NCBI RefSeq assembly: GCF_900090225.1
Contig: NZ_FMHY01000002.1
Location: forward strand, 6,200,001 to 6,264,000
Reading direction: 5' to 3'
DNA length: 64,000 nt
Source of the DNA: Micromonospora eburnea
GTDB lineage: Bacteria > Actinomycetota > Actinomycetes > Mycobacteriales > Micromonosporaceae
The number at the start of each line of letters is the position of its first letter. Position 1 is the first letter of the stretch. Position numbers and translations under genes: made by a program. Positions 1 to 8,176 of the stretch are shown here, piece after piece. A model generated the notes under the pieces. It did no database searches. It was not told the DNA's origin and was given only the letters and a program-made list of their open reading frames with translations.

Positions 1-618
1 GCGGCGCTGCGCTGGCTCGACGCCGCTGGCGGCGGGGTGCTGGTCAACAACGCCTCCGTGCTGGCCGAGGTGGCCATGCCCTACCAGTCGGCGTACAACG
101 CGGCCCGGCACGGCATCCGAGGGCTGAACGACACGGTCCGGCAGGAGTTGCGCGTCACCGGCCGGAACCACATCTCCCTCTGCACCGTGTTGCCGGCGGC
201 CGTCGACACCCCGTTCTTCCGGCGCGCCGCCAACCGCACCGGCCGGGAGCTGGCCCCGCCCCCGCCGGTCCACCCGCCGGAGGTGGTGGCCGAGACGATC
301 GTCCGGCTGCTGCGCCGGCCCCGTCGGGAGGCGTACGCGGGCGGCCGGGCCCGGCTGCTCGGACTTCAGTGGCGGCTGGCCCCGGCGCTGGTCGAGCGGG
401 TGGCCGGCTGGTTCACCGCCCGCACCCGGTTCGGCCCCGGCGTACGGCTGGACACCGCCGGCAACCTGTTGCCGCCCGACGCGACGGCGGGGCCGGCCGG
501 CGGCTGGCCCGGCCGGCACCGGCAACTGGTCCGGCTGACAGCGTTCGGGTTGGCCGCGGCGGGCACCGCGGTGGGCACCGCGGCCGCGCTCAGCCGACGA
601 TCGCGGGCCGGCCGCTGA
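1..618 (+). CDS. Short-chain dehydrogenase/reductase, 5' end outside window
   Basis: This is the C-terminal part of an NAD(P)-dependent SDR oxidoreductase; the reading frame is open from base 1, so the Rossmann glycine motif lies upstream of the window. The visible part has the Ser of the active site (NNAS), a 12-residue gap, then the catalytic Tyr in YNAARHG. The Lys of the usual YxxxK is Arg here. The typical following segment (GLNDTVRQEL, then a PAAVDTPFF loop) is present. The C-terminus ends in a hydrophobic Ala/Gly stretch followed by Arg residues, which may be a membrane anchor. The substrate cannot be told. The stop codon is TGA at 616-618. Confidence 0.85.
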   Translation, partial: AALRWLDAAGGGVLVNNASVLAEVAMPYQSAYNAARHGIRGLNDTVRQELRVTGRNHISLCTVLPAAVDTPFFRRAANRTGRELAPPPPVHPPEVVAETIVRLLRRPRREAYAGGRARLLGLQWRLAPALVERVAGWFTARTRFGPGVRLDTAGNLLPPDATAGPAGGWPGRHRQLVRLTAFGLAAAGTAVGTAAALSRRSRAGR

Positions 619-677
619 TGCGACGCGCCGACCGGCCGGATACGCCGCCCGGACCGGGCGGGCACGAAGGGTCGATC

Positions 678-1445
678 ATGTACACGTACAAGGACCGGCG
701 TCGCCCGGTGGTGACGGACGGGTCGCCCCGGGTCGTCAGGCTGACCGGCGTGCTCGATCGGGCCGGCGTCGACAGGGTCCGCGACGCGCTCCTCGCCCGG
801 CTGTGGCAGCGGCCCGGTCCGGTGATCGTCGACCTCTCCGCGCTTCGGGCCGCCGGCCCCGAGGTCCGGGCCGTCGTGGACGACGTGCACCGGGCGGTGG
901 CGGACTGGCCCGCCGCCGGACTGCTGGTGATCGACCCATCCGGCGCGGTCGGCCCGGACGGCCCGGTCCACCCGTCCGATTCCGCCGGCCCTGGCGCCCC
1001 GGTCCACCCGTCCCTGGACCGGGCGCTGGCCGCGCTGGCCAACGCGCCGGCGGCTGTGCTGGCCGCCGATCTGCCGCCCGTGGTGACCGCGGCCCAACAG
1101 GCACGGGCACTCGTCACCGACGGCTGCGGCCGGTGGGGCGTGCCGGCGCTGGTCGATCCGGCCCGCATCGCGGTCACCGAGCTGGTGAACAACGCGGTCG
1201 CGCACGCCGGGACGTCGATGACCGTCCGGGTGGCCCCGCGGGGAAGTAGCCTGCACCTGGCCGTCCGCGACCGGTGCGCCCGACCGCCCGCGTACGCCGG
1301 GCTGGACCCGTTCACCTCGGTCGGCGGGCGCGGGCTGCTGCTCGTCGACACCGTCGCCCGGCGTTGGGGCAGCACGCCGCTGCCCGACGGCAAGGTCGTC
1401 TGGTGCGTGCTGCACGCCGAGGACGAGACCGCCCGCCTCGGTTGA
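678..1445 (+). CDS. STAS domain-anti-sigma-type ATPase fusion protein
   Basis: A 255-residue protein. The N-terminal ~95 residues resemble a STAS (anti-sigma antagonist) domain, with the pattern VVRLTGVLD and VIVDLSAL. A Pro/Gly-rich linker follows, then a GHKL/HATPase_c_2 domain of the RsbW/SpoIIAB type: the N-box is ITELVNNAVAHAG and the G-box GGRGLLLVD. This suggests a partner-switch regulator carrying both antagonist and kinase-like modules in one chain; the target is unknown. The ATG at 678 was chosen because GAAGG lies 7 bases upstream; an ATG at 618 overlapping the preceding stop is an alternative. The N-terminal domain lacks an obvious phosphorylatable Ser/Thr in the usual position. 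Confidence 0.8.
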   Translation: MYTYKDRRRPVVTDGSPRVVRLTGVLDRAGVDRVRDALLARLWQRPGPVIVDLSALRAAGPEVRAVVDDVHRAVADWPAAGLLVIDPSGAVGPDGPVHPSDSAGPGAPVHPSLDRALAALANAPAAVLAADLPPVVTAAQQARALVTDGCGRWGVPALVDPARIAVTELVNNAVAHAGTSMTVRVAPRGSSLHLAVRDRCARPPAYAGLDPFTSVGGRGLLLVDTVARRWGSTPLPDGKVVWCVLHAEDETARLG

Positions 1446-1555
1446 CCGCGGTCGGGGCGTCAACCTCGTCAGATCTGGCCGGTTTCCGACCGTTCATCCC
1501 GATCCACCCCGCCGGACCCGGTTAGCCCGGTCAGCTCGGTGGGTAGTGACCGGTC

Positions 1556-2131
1556 ATGCGCGACGACGAGTACCCCACCCCCCTGTCCGACCCGGAGGCG
1601 GAGGGACTGCCCGACACCGCCGACGACGACTCCACGGCCGACGACGACGTCCTGACCGGACGCGAGGCGGACGGCCCGGAGCCGGCCCAACTTCCCGCCG
1701 ACCGCGACCCGGTGGCGGTGGACCGCTTCGGCACCACGGCCGAGGAGCAGCTCGACGGCGAGTCGCTGGACTACAAGCTCCAGCGGGAGGCGTACGAGCG
1801 GCCCGTCAACGATCCGCTCGCCGGCGCGGTCGACCCGGGCATCGCCGCCGAGGCGGACAGCGATGAGGCGGCCGCGCAGGCCCAGTTCGACGCGGACGTG
1901 ATCGACCCGGGGCCGACCTCCGACCCGCACTCGGCGGTCTCCCTCTACGACCACGGCCAGCTCGGCGCCGTCGCAGACCGCCAGGTGGGCCGGCTGGTCG
2001 AGCCGGACGAGGGCACGCACACGGACCAGGAGGCCGACAACATCGCGTACGACGCGGGCGCCTCCGGCGGCGGCGCGACCGCCGAGGAGCTGGCCGTCCA
2101 CGAGACCCGCCCACCCGAGGCGACCCCCTGA
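1556..2131 (+). CDS. DUF5709 family protein
   Basis: A 191-residue, strongly acidic and hydrophilic protein without signal peptide or membrane segment. The C-terminal half carries the SLYDHGQLG and GRLVEPDEGTHTDQEAD signatures of DUF5709, an actinobacterial family of unknown function. Asp/Glu clusters dominate residues 5-60. It stands alone between a STAS-ATPase gene and a convergent two-component pair, with its stop 12 bases from the regulator's stop. No function is assigned. Confidence 0.8.
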   Translation: MRDDEYPTPLSDPEAEGLPDTADDDSTADDDVLTGREADGPEPAQLPADRDPVAVDRFGTTAEEQLDGESLDYKLQREAYERPVNDPLAGAVDPGIAAEADSDEAAAQAQFDADVIDPGPTSDPHSAVSLYDHGQLGAVADRQVGRLVEPDEGTHTDQEADNIAYDAGASGGGATAEELAVHETRPPEATP

Positions 2132-2143
2132 CGGCCCGGTCCG

Positions 2144-2797
2144 TCAGTCGTCCAGCCCCCGCTCGATGGCGTACCGGGTCAGCTCGACCCGATTGTGGAG
2201 CTGGAGCTTGCCGAGCGTGTTCTGCACGTGGTTCTGCACCGTCCGGTGGGAGAGCCCGAGCCGTTCGGCGATCTGCTTGTACGACAGCCCCTTCGCCACC
2301 AGCCGCAGCACCTCGGTCTCCCGCTCGGTGAGCCGGGGCGCCGCGTCGTGGACGGTGGCCGGAGCGGCCGCCAGCCGCCGGTACTCCCCCAGCACCAGCC
2401 CGGCCAGGCCGGGCGTGAAGACCGGCTCGCCGGCTGCGGTACGGCGCACCGCGTCCAGGAACTCGGCCGGGGCGGCCGACTTGACCAGGTAACCCGTGGC
2501 GCCGGCCTTCACCGCGTCCAGCACGCTCTGCGGCTCGCCGCTGGCCGACAGCATCAGCACCCGCACCTCTGGCAGCACGGCGCGCAGCCCACGGATCACC
2601 TCGACGCCGGAGACGTCCGGCAGTTGCAGGTCGAGCACGACCACGTCCGGGCGGGCCGCCGCGGCCACCCGGACCGCCTGCCGCCCCTCCCCGCTGGTCG
2701 CCACCACCAGGTGGCCGGCCTCGGTGAGGTCGCGGGCCACCCCCTCCCGCCACATCGGGTGGTCGTCGACCACCATCACCCGCACGCCGCTGCTCAT
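2144..2797 (-). CDS. LuxR/NarL-type response regulator
   Basis: A 217-residue two-component regulator. The receiver domain (about residues 5-122) has acidic residues DD at 11-12, the phosphoacceptor Asp56 in VVVLDLQLPD, and Lys106 in GYLVKS. A LuxR-type helix-turn-helix follows (about 152-211: LTERETEVLRLVAKGLSYKQ, then HRTVQNHVQNTLGKL). Its ATG overlaps the stop of the upstream histidine kinase by 4 bases, so the two are cotranscribed and probably translationally coupled. The target genes are unknown. It converges with the DUF5709 gene. Confidence 0.93.
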   Translation of the reverse strand: MSSGVRVMVVDDHPMWREGVARDLTEAGHLVVATSGEGRQAVRVAAAARPDVVVLDLQLPDVSGVEVIRGLRAVLPEVRVLMLSASGEPQSVLDAVKAGATGYLVKSAAPAEFLDAVRRTAAGEPVFTPGLAGLVLGEYRRLAAAPATVHDAAPRLTERETEVLRLVAKGLSYKQIAERLGLSHRTVQNHVQNTLGKLQLHNRVELTRYAIERGLDD

Positions 2798-3918
2798 CGG
2801 CCGGTCCTCGGCACGGTCAGCTCGATCTCGGTGCCCGTGCCGGGGACGGAGACGATCCGTACCGCGCCGCCCAGGTCGGCGACCCGGCCGCGGATCGACT
2901 GCGCCACCCCGAGCCGCCCCTGTGCCGCGGCCTCGGCCAGCCGCCCCTCCGGTATTCCCGGGCCCTCGTCGCGTACCGAGACGGTCACCGTCTCCCCCTC
3001 GTCCTCGATCAACACCCAGGCCCGCCCGCCGGCGTGCCGGGCCACGTTGTCCAGCGCCGCCCCGACCGCGGCGGCCAGTTCGTCGGCCACCCGGGCGGGC
3101 AGCGGCACCGGGGTGGCCGGCGCGGCCAGCTCGACCGTCGTCGAGGCGTACCGGTCGAGCAGGTCACGCAGGTCGTGGGCGTCCCCCTCGTCGGCCGGCG
3201 CGCTCCCGGCGCGGCCGATCAGGGCGCGCAGCGCGGCTTCCTGCTCGCCGGCCAGCCGGGCCAGCTCGCCCGCCTCGCCGTCCAGGTGCGCGCCGCGCCG
3301 TTGCACCAGCGCCAGCACCTGCAGCACCGAGTCGTGGATGTCCCGGGCCAGCCGCTCCCGTTCCCGGGTGGCCGCCTCCAGCTCGACCGCCCGTTGCAGC
3401 CGCTGCTCGGCGGTGACGGCCAGCCGGGCGACGTGCCCGACCACCACCCCGGCGAGCAGCATCAGGATCAACCCGGTGAGCGAGGACTGGCTGATCCGCT
3501 CCCGGGTGGCGAGGTCGGCCCCGCCGAGGATCAGGGCGGCGACCGCGCCCCGCCGCCGCCCGCCGGAGACCGCCCAGGCCAGCACCGGGCCGGCCAGCCA
3601 GGCGACGGTCAGGGTGGGCACGCCGGCGGCGAGCGCCGCGCGCCCCACCACCCACGGGGTGACCACCATGATCGCCAGGACCACGCCGAGGTCGGCCAGG
3701 AGCAGTGGCCAGCGCCGCCCGGCCGGACGTGCGTAGCCGGCCGCGGTCGCTCCGGTCCAGGCCAGCATCAGCAGGAGTACGCCGCCGGCGGCCAGCGGGT
3801 GCGCGTACCGGTGGGCGTCGCGGAGCACCAGCAGCCCGACGTACGCCAACGAGGCGAACCGGAACACCGCGATCGAGCGCCAGAGCGGGACCTCCAGGCC
3901 ACCCGGGGATGACGGCAT
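2794..3918 (-). CDS. MacS-type sensor histidine kinase
   Basis: A 374-residue membrane histidine kinase. Residues ~12-165 hold about five hydrophobic helices of the DUF5931 type (PLWRSIAVFRFASLAY at the front). A coiled linker and HisKA_3 segment follow with His195 in RDIHDSVLQ, then an HATPase_c domain with N-box ALDNVARHAG and G1 box DEGPGIPEG. It would autophosphorylate and pass phosphate to the regulator encoded next. I chose the ATG at 3918; an in-frame ATG at 3930 is equally possible, and the frame stays open to 4095. Neither start has a clear ribosome-binding site. The gene diverges from the ATPase gene at 4034. Confidence 0.88.
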   Translation of the reverse strand: MPSSPGGLEVPLWRSIAVFRFASLAYVGLLVLRDAHRYAHPLAAGGVLLLMLAWTGATAAGYARPAGRRWPLLLADLGVVLAIMVVTPWVVGRAALAAGVPTLTVAWLAGPVLAWAVSGGRRRGAVAALILGGADLATRERISQSSLTGLILMLLAGVVVGHVARLAVTAEQRLQRAVELEAATRERERLARDIHDSVLQVLALVQRRGAHLDGEAGELARLAGEQEAALRALIGRAGSAPADEGDAHDLRDLLDRYASTTVELAAPATPVPLPARVADELAAAVGAALDNVARHAGGRAWVLIEDEGETVTVSVRDEGPGIPEGRLAEAAAQGRLGVAQSIRGRVADLGGAVRIVSVPGTGTEIELTVPRTGR

Positions 3919-4033
3919 GCGCGACACCATGTCACAACCGGCGAGGGGCGGAGTGACGGGTGCGCCCCGGGAAACCCTGACGTACGGTGGAAATGCCGCG
4001 AAAATCGCCAAGATCCACCGTCGGGACGGGGCT

Positions 4034-4501
4034 ATGACGAACGCAGATTCCCCCGCACCACGTACGGTTGTGCCCATCGAACCTTCCCTCCTCATCGCCG
4101 AGGCCTTCGACCAGGCCCAGGTGACCGAGCTGCGTCACTCGGTCACCTCCTGCGCGCGCGTCGCGGGGCTGCGTGGCCAGCGGCTGGACGACTTCGTGCT
4201 GGCGGTCAACGAGCTGATCACCAACGCCGTCCGGCACGGCGGCGGCCGGGGCTGGCTACGGCTGTGGCACCGGGCCGGGGAGCTGGTCTGCGAGGTCGCC
4301 GACCACGGTCGAGGGATCAGCGCCCACCAGCTCAGCGACCGCAACCGACCCGCCCCGGACACCGCCGGCGGCTGGGGTCTCTGGCTCGCCCGCGAGCTGA
4401 GCGACACCATGGTGGTGGACACCGGCGACGGGGGCACGACCGTACAGATCACCGCGGCACTCGGTCTCCCCGAGCAGATCCGCCGCCAGCCCGCCGAGTA
4501 A
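4034..4501 (+). CDS. Anti-sigma-factor-type ATP-binding protein
   Basis: A 155-residue stand-alone GHKL ATPase of the HATPase_c_2/RsbW group. The N-box LAVNELITNAVRHG, G1 box VADHGRGIS and G2 region GGWGLWLARELSD are clear. Such proteins bind and phosphorylate anti-sigma antagonists or hold sigma factors; no sigma factor or STAS gene is adjacent, although a STAS-ATPase fusion lies 2.6 kb upstream. The start MTNADS follows a G-rich stretch (GGGACGGGG) and leaves an ~115-base divergent promoter region with the kinase gene. The stop codon is TAA, unusual here, and forms the first bases of a dispersed repeat. Confidence 0.82.
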   Translation: MTNADSPAPRTVVPIEPSLLIAEAFDQAQVTELRHSVTSCARVAGLRGQRLDDFVLAVNELITNAVRHGGGRGWLRLWHRAGELVCEVADHGRGISAHQLSDRNRPAPDTAGGWGLWLARELSDTMVVDTGDGGTTVQITAALGLPEQIRRQPAE

Positions 4502-4553
4502 GAAGGGGCCCCCTGTTAACGCCAGACGTTGTATAGGGGCCCCCTCCTAACGT
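4499..4553. repeat. Dispersed GGGGCCCC repeat, copy 1
   Basis: This 55-base element lies between convergent genes and contains two GGGGCCCCC cores, each followed by a CTGTTAAC- or CTCCTAAC-like tail. It aligns closely with 61474-61555. Its left edge starts with the TAA stop of the upstream ATPase gene. The palindromic cores can form hairpins and may act as a two-way terminator; that role is inferred. Confidence 0.8.
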
Positions 4554-4567
4554 GCGTCCCGGCGGAG

Positions 4568-5506
4568 TCAGGTGAAGAGGGCGCTCACCGACTCGCCGTT
4601 GTGAATCCGCCGCATCGCCTCGGCCAGGGCCGGTGCCACCGAGAGCACCGCCAGCTTCGGCACCCGCTTCTCCGCCGGGATCGGCACCGTGTTGGTGCAG
4701 ACGATCTCCAGCACCCCCTCCTGCTCGCTCAGCCGCTCCAACGCCCCACTGGAGAACAGGCCGTGGGTGCAGGCCAGCCGGATCGATCGCACCTTCCGCT
4801 CGCGCAGGTGGGCCATCAGCTCGATCACGGTGCTGCCCTTGGCGATCTCGTCGTCGAGCACGATGACGTCCCGGTCCGCCACCTCGCCGATCACCGTACT
4901 GATCTTGACGCGGTCGTCGCTGAACCGCTGCTTGGCCCCGGCCGCCACCGGCGTGCCGAGCATCCGGGCGAACGCGGCCGCCTCCTTGGCGTTGCCCAGG
5001 TCCGGCGAGACCACCACCGCGTTGCTCAGGTCGTACCCCCGGAAGTGGGCGGCCAGCTCACGCAGCGCGTGCAGGTGGTCCACCGGGACGCTGAAGAAGC
5101 CGTGCACCTGCGGCGAGTGCAGGGTCAGCGCCAGCACCCGGTCCGCGCCGGCCGAGGTGAGCAGGTCGGCTACCAGCCGACCACCGATGGAGATGCGCGG
5201 CGCGTCCTTCTTGTCCGACCGGGCGTACGCGTAGTGCGGCAGCACCACGGTGATCCGCCCGGCCGACGCGCCGCGCGCCGCGTCGATCATGAGCAGCAGC
5301 TCGACCAGGTGCTCCTGTACCGGCGGCACCAGCGGCTGGATGAGAAAGACGTCGCGTTCCCGGCAGTTCGCCTGCAACTGCACCTCCAGGCAGTCGTTGG
5401 CGAACCGGGACACCCGTACCGGGTGCAGCGGAACGTCGAGGTGGGCGCAGATCTCGGCGGCGAGGTCCGGGTGGGCGGTCCCGCTGAACACGGCAATGTC
5501 ACGCAC
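4568..5506 (-). CDS. Ribose-phosphate pyrophosphokinase paralogue (divergent)
   Basis: A 312-residue protein with the full-length fold pattern of PRPP synthetase: an N-terminal VFSGTAHPDLA segment, the flexible-loop counterpart YAYARSDKK, TLHSPQVHGFF in place of the usual DLHxxQIQGFF, SPDLGNAKEAAAFA, and a PRPP-loop region VIVLDDEIAKGST. The canonical loop is DDxxxTGxT, so the Thr of TG is Lys here. The catalytic KRR-type segment reads KQRFSDD. Standard enzymes make PRPP from ribose 5-phosphate and ATP; these changes make it a distinct subclass with possibly altered activity. The ATG at 5506 faces glpK. The stop lies 15 bases from the repeat at 4499-4553. Confidence 0.85.
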   Translation of the reverse strand: MRDIAVFSGTAHPDLAAEICAHLDVPLHPVRVSRFANDCLEVQLQANCRERDVFLIQPLVPPVQEHLVELLLMIDAARGASAGRITVVLPHYAYARSDKKDAPRISIGGRLVADLLTSAGADRVLALTLHSPQVHGFFSVPVDHLHALRELAAHFRGYDLSNAVVVSPDLGNAKEAAAFARMLGTPVAAGAKQRFSDDRVKISTVIGEVADRDVIVLDDEIAKGSTVIELMAHLRERKVRSIRLACTHGLFSSGALERLSEQEGVLEIVCTNTVPIPAEKRVPKLAVLSVAPALAEAMRRIHNGESVSALFT

Positions 5507-5571
5507 GTCTGCCGATCGTACGGTCCGGCGCGGGGCGGGCGACGAACGATCCCGGCGGGTACGGTGCTGCC

Positions 5572-7056
5572 GTGACCGGAGAGTTCGTCGCCGCCATCGA
5601 CCAGGGCACCACCTCGTCGCGGTGCATCGTCTTCGACCGGGCCGGGGATGTCGTCTCCGTCGCCCAGCGTGAGCACCGGCAGCACTTCCCGCAGCCCGGC
5701 TGGGTCGAGCACGACGCCGAGGAGATCTGGGCGAACGTCCAGCAGGTGGTGCGGGAGGCCCTGACCGCCGCCGGCATCGGGCCGGACGGGCTCGCCGCCG
5801 TCGGCATCACCAACCAGCGGGAGACCACATTGGTCTGGGACCGGGCCACCGGCCGCCCGGTCGCCAACGCCATCGTCTGGCAGGACACCCGCACCGGCCC
5901 GCTGCTGCGCGAGCTGGCCGAGGCGTACGACGAGGAGCGGCTGCGCGCCCGCACCGGCCTGACCCTGGCCACGTACTTCGCCGGGCCGAAGCTGCGCTGG
6001 CTGCTCGACCACGTCGACGGGCTGCGCGAGCGGGCCGAGCGGGGCGAGGTCCTGTTCGGCACGATCGACAGCTGGCTGATCTGGAAGCTGACCGGCCGGC
6101 ACGTGACCGACGTGACCAACGCCAGCCGGACCATGCTGATGGACCTGGCGACCCTGGACTGGGACCCGGAGCTACTCGACGCGATGCGGGTGCCGGCCGC
6201 GATGTTGCCGGAGATCCGCTGCTCGGCGGAGGTCTACGGCACCGCTGGCGGGGTGCTCGCCGGGGTGCCGGTGGCGAGCGCGCTCGGCGACCAGCAGGCC
6301 GCCCTCTTCGGACAGACCTGCTTCCAGCCCGGCGAGGCCAAGTGCACCTACGGCACCGGCAGTTTCCTGCTGCTCAACACCGGGACCGGTCCGGTCACCT
6401 CCCGGCACGGACTGCTCACCACCGTCGGCTACCGGATCGAGGGCCAGCCGGCGGTGTACGCACTGGAAGGCGCGATCGCGGTCACCGGCTCGCTGGTCCA
6501 GTGGTTGCGGGACAACCTCGGCCTGATCTCCACCGCCCCGCAGATCGAGGAGCTGGCGCGCACGGTGGCCGACAACGGCGGCTGCTATGTGGTGCCGGCC
6601 TTCTCCGGGCTGTTCGCGCCGCACTGGCGCAGCGACGCCCGAGGGGTGATCGCCGGGCTGACCGGCTACATCACCAAGGGGCACCTGGCCCGGGCGGTTC
6701 TGGAGGCGTCCGGCTGGCAGACCCGCGAGGTGGTCGACGCGATGAACGCGGACTCCGACGTGGCGCTCCGCCGGCTCCGGGTGGACGGCGGGATGACCGG
6801 CAACGCCCTGCTGATGCAGTTCCTCGCCGACGTGCTCGACGTGCCGGTGGTCCGCCCCCGGATCACCGAGACCACCTGTCTCGGCGCCGCGTACGCGGCC
6901 GGGCTGGCGGTCGGCTTCTGGCCGGACCTGGCCACCCTGCGGGAGCAGTGGCGCGCCGACGCACAGTGGACTCCGCAGATGGACCCGGCGTCGCGCGACC
7001 GGGAGCTGCGCAACTGGCGCAAGGCCGTGCAGCGCACCCTGGACTGGGTGGAGTGA
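5572..7056 (+). CDS. glpK: Glycerol kinase
   Basis: A 494-residue cytoplasmic FGGY-family kinase converting glycerol plus ATP to glycerol 3-phosphate. Visible landmarks are AAIDQGTTSSRC at the N-terminus with Asp10, the conserved PQPGWVEHDAEEIW, AIVWQDTRT, the catalytic region ALGDQQAALFGQ, and the C-terminal FGGY signature region with RVDGGMTGNALLMQF. The length is normal. The GTG at 5572 gives the expected N-terminus. It diverges from the PRPP-synthetase paralogue with ~65 bases between; no facilitator or dehydrogenase gene is near. The stop overlaps the GTG of the next gene by 4 bases. Confidence 0.96.
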   Translation: MTGEFVAAIDQGTTSSRCIVFDRAGDVVSVAQREHRQHFPQPGWVEHDAEEIWANVQQVVREALTAAGIGPDGLAAVGITNQRETTLVWDRATGRPVANAIVWQDTRTGPLLRELAEAYDEERLRARTGLTLATYFAGPKLRWLLDHVDGLRERAERGEVLFGTIDSWLIWKLTGRHVTDVTNASRTMLMDLATLDWDPELLDAMRVPAAMLPEIRCSAEVYGTAGGVLAGVPVASALGDQQAALFGQTCFQPGEAKCTYGTGSFLLLNTGTGPVTSRHGLLTTVGYRIEGQPAVYALEGAIAVTGSLVQWLRDNLGLISTAPQIEELARTVADNGGCYVVPAFSGLFAPHWRSDARGVIAGLTGYITKGHLARAVLEASGWQTREVVDAMNADSDVALRRLRVDGGMTGNALLMQFLADVLDVPVVRPRITETTCLGAAYAAGLAVGFWPDLATLREQWRADAQWTPQMDPASRDRELRNWRKAVQRTLDWVE

Positions 7057-7484
7057 GCGGGATGGCGGCCGGGGTGCTTGTCGTCCTCGGCCCGCTCGGG
7101 GTGTCCGGGGTGGTCACCGCCGTGGTCCGGCTACGCCGGGACCTGCGCCTGCTCGACCGGGGCACCCGGGTTCCGGGCGAGGTGGTGGATCTGCGCCGCG
7201 CCACCCTCGGCCACGGCCCGGTGACGTACGCCCCGGTGGTGCGTTTCCGGACCACCGACGGCCGGGAGCTGACCGCGACGCCCGGGCGCTGGCGACAGAC
7301 CCCGCTCGACGGCGCACCCGGTCCGGTCACGGTAATCTACGACCCGGCCCGGCCGTCCCGGATCCTGATGGAGCCGGCCACCGGCGGGGGCACCACCTCG
7401 GTCGTGGTCCCCTTCGTCACGTTCCTCGTTGCCAGCGTGATCGTGCTGGTCACTGGCATCGTCGTCAGCCAGCGACTCGCCTGA
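7053..7484 (+). CDS. DUF3592-type membrane protein
   Basis: A 143-residue protein with an N-terminal membrane helix (MAAGVLVVLGPLGVSGVVTA), a central soluble domain of the DUF3592 pattern (GEVVDLR, YAPVVRFRTTDGRE, VTVIYDPARPSR) and a C-terminal membrane helix (VVVPFVTFLVASVIVLVTG). DUF3592 proteins have no established function. The GTG start sits in a GTGA overlap with glpK, so translation is probably coupled; an ATG at 7062 is an alternative. Confidence 0.78.
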   Translation: MSGMAAGVLVVLGPLGVSGVVTAVVRLRRDLRLLDRGTRVPGEVVDLRRATLGHGPVTYAPVVRFRTTDGRELTATPGRWRQTPLDGAPGPVTVIYDPARPSRILMEPATGGGTTSVVVPFVTFLVASVIVLVTGIVVSQRLA

Positions 7485-7580
7485 GCGGACCGCCGGGCCC
7501 GTCGCGTCCCGTGCGGGTCGCGGATCACGGCTGCCCTCGGCAGGACGCCGACGGCACGAGAACATGAAGGTGACACACAG

Positions 7581-8030
7581 ATGACCGCTACCACCGGGGA
7601 GCCGGCGGGGAACGACCCGATGGCATCGATCGCCGCGCGGATGCGCGAGCAGATGGCGCGGGGCGAGGAACTGCGGGGCCGGCTGGCCGGGCTGACCGGC
7701 CGGGCAGTCAGCGAGGACGGGCAGATCGAGGTGGCCTGCACCGCCGACGATCCGGCCCACGAGCTGCGGATCGACCCCCGGGCCATGCGCCGGCCCGCCG
7801 TCGAGCTGGCCGAGCAGTTGCAGGAGCTGCTGCGGTCGGCCCGGACGGACCTGCAGCAGCAGACCGCCGAGGCGGTACGCGAAGCGGGCGAGCAGGTCGG
7901 ACCGCAGGCACTGATCGGTAATCCGGCCGCGGCGCAGGCCAAGCTGGCACAGCTCAGCGAGCTGGTCAGCGGCCCGATGAAGCAGAGCGGCGAGATGCTG
8001 GAGCGGCTGCGCCGTCAGTTGTCGCTCTGA
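7581..8030 (+). CDS. YbaB/EbfC-family protein of the WXG100 neighbourhood
   Basis: A 149-residue protein: an N-terminal helical part (MASIAARMREQMARGEELRG), a short beta segment (GRAVSEDGQIEVACTADDPA), then long helices. This matches the YbaB/EbfC fold, whose members bind DNA as dimers or, in actinobacteria, often accompany WXG100/ESX genes. A DNA-binding or chaperone-like role is inferred from family only. It is followed by a convergent membrane-protein gene and then two WXG-like genes. The start has GAAGGTGA about 13 bases upstream, so initiation may be weak. Confidence 0.72.
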   Translation: MTATTGEPAGNDPMASIAARMREQMARGEELRGRLAGLTGRAVSEDGQIEVACTADDPAHELRIDPRAMRRPAVELAEQLQELLRSARTDLQQQTAEAVREAGEQVGPQALIGNPAAAQAKLAQLSELVSGPMKQSGEMLERLRRQLSL

Positions 8031-8031
8031 C

Positions 8032-8176
8032 GCCGGTCAACGGCCGGCCGTACCGCCAGCCGGCGCGACGCCGGCAAGCGTACGGCCGCACCGGCCGGCG
8101 CCTTCGGTGCCACCGGCCGGTGCCCCGCCTCGACGGGGTGACGCCGGTCAGCGGCCGGTCGTACCGCCGCCGGCCC
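8032..8176. repeat. Imperfect direct repeat flanking convergent gene ends
   Basis: Two ~36-base copies begin ACGCCGGTCA(A/G)CGGCCGG at about 8032 and 8141. The right copy contains the stop codon and last codons of the membrane-protein gene that ends at 8148; the left copy starts just after the YbaB-like gene. Between them are GC-rich inverted segments that could form hairpins. It looks like a duplicated 3' gene end. Confidence 0.6.
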
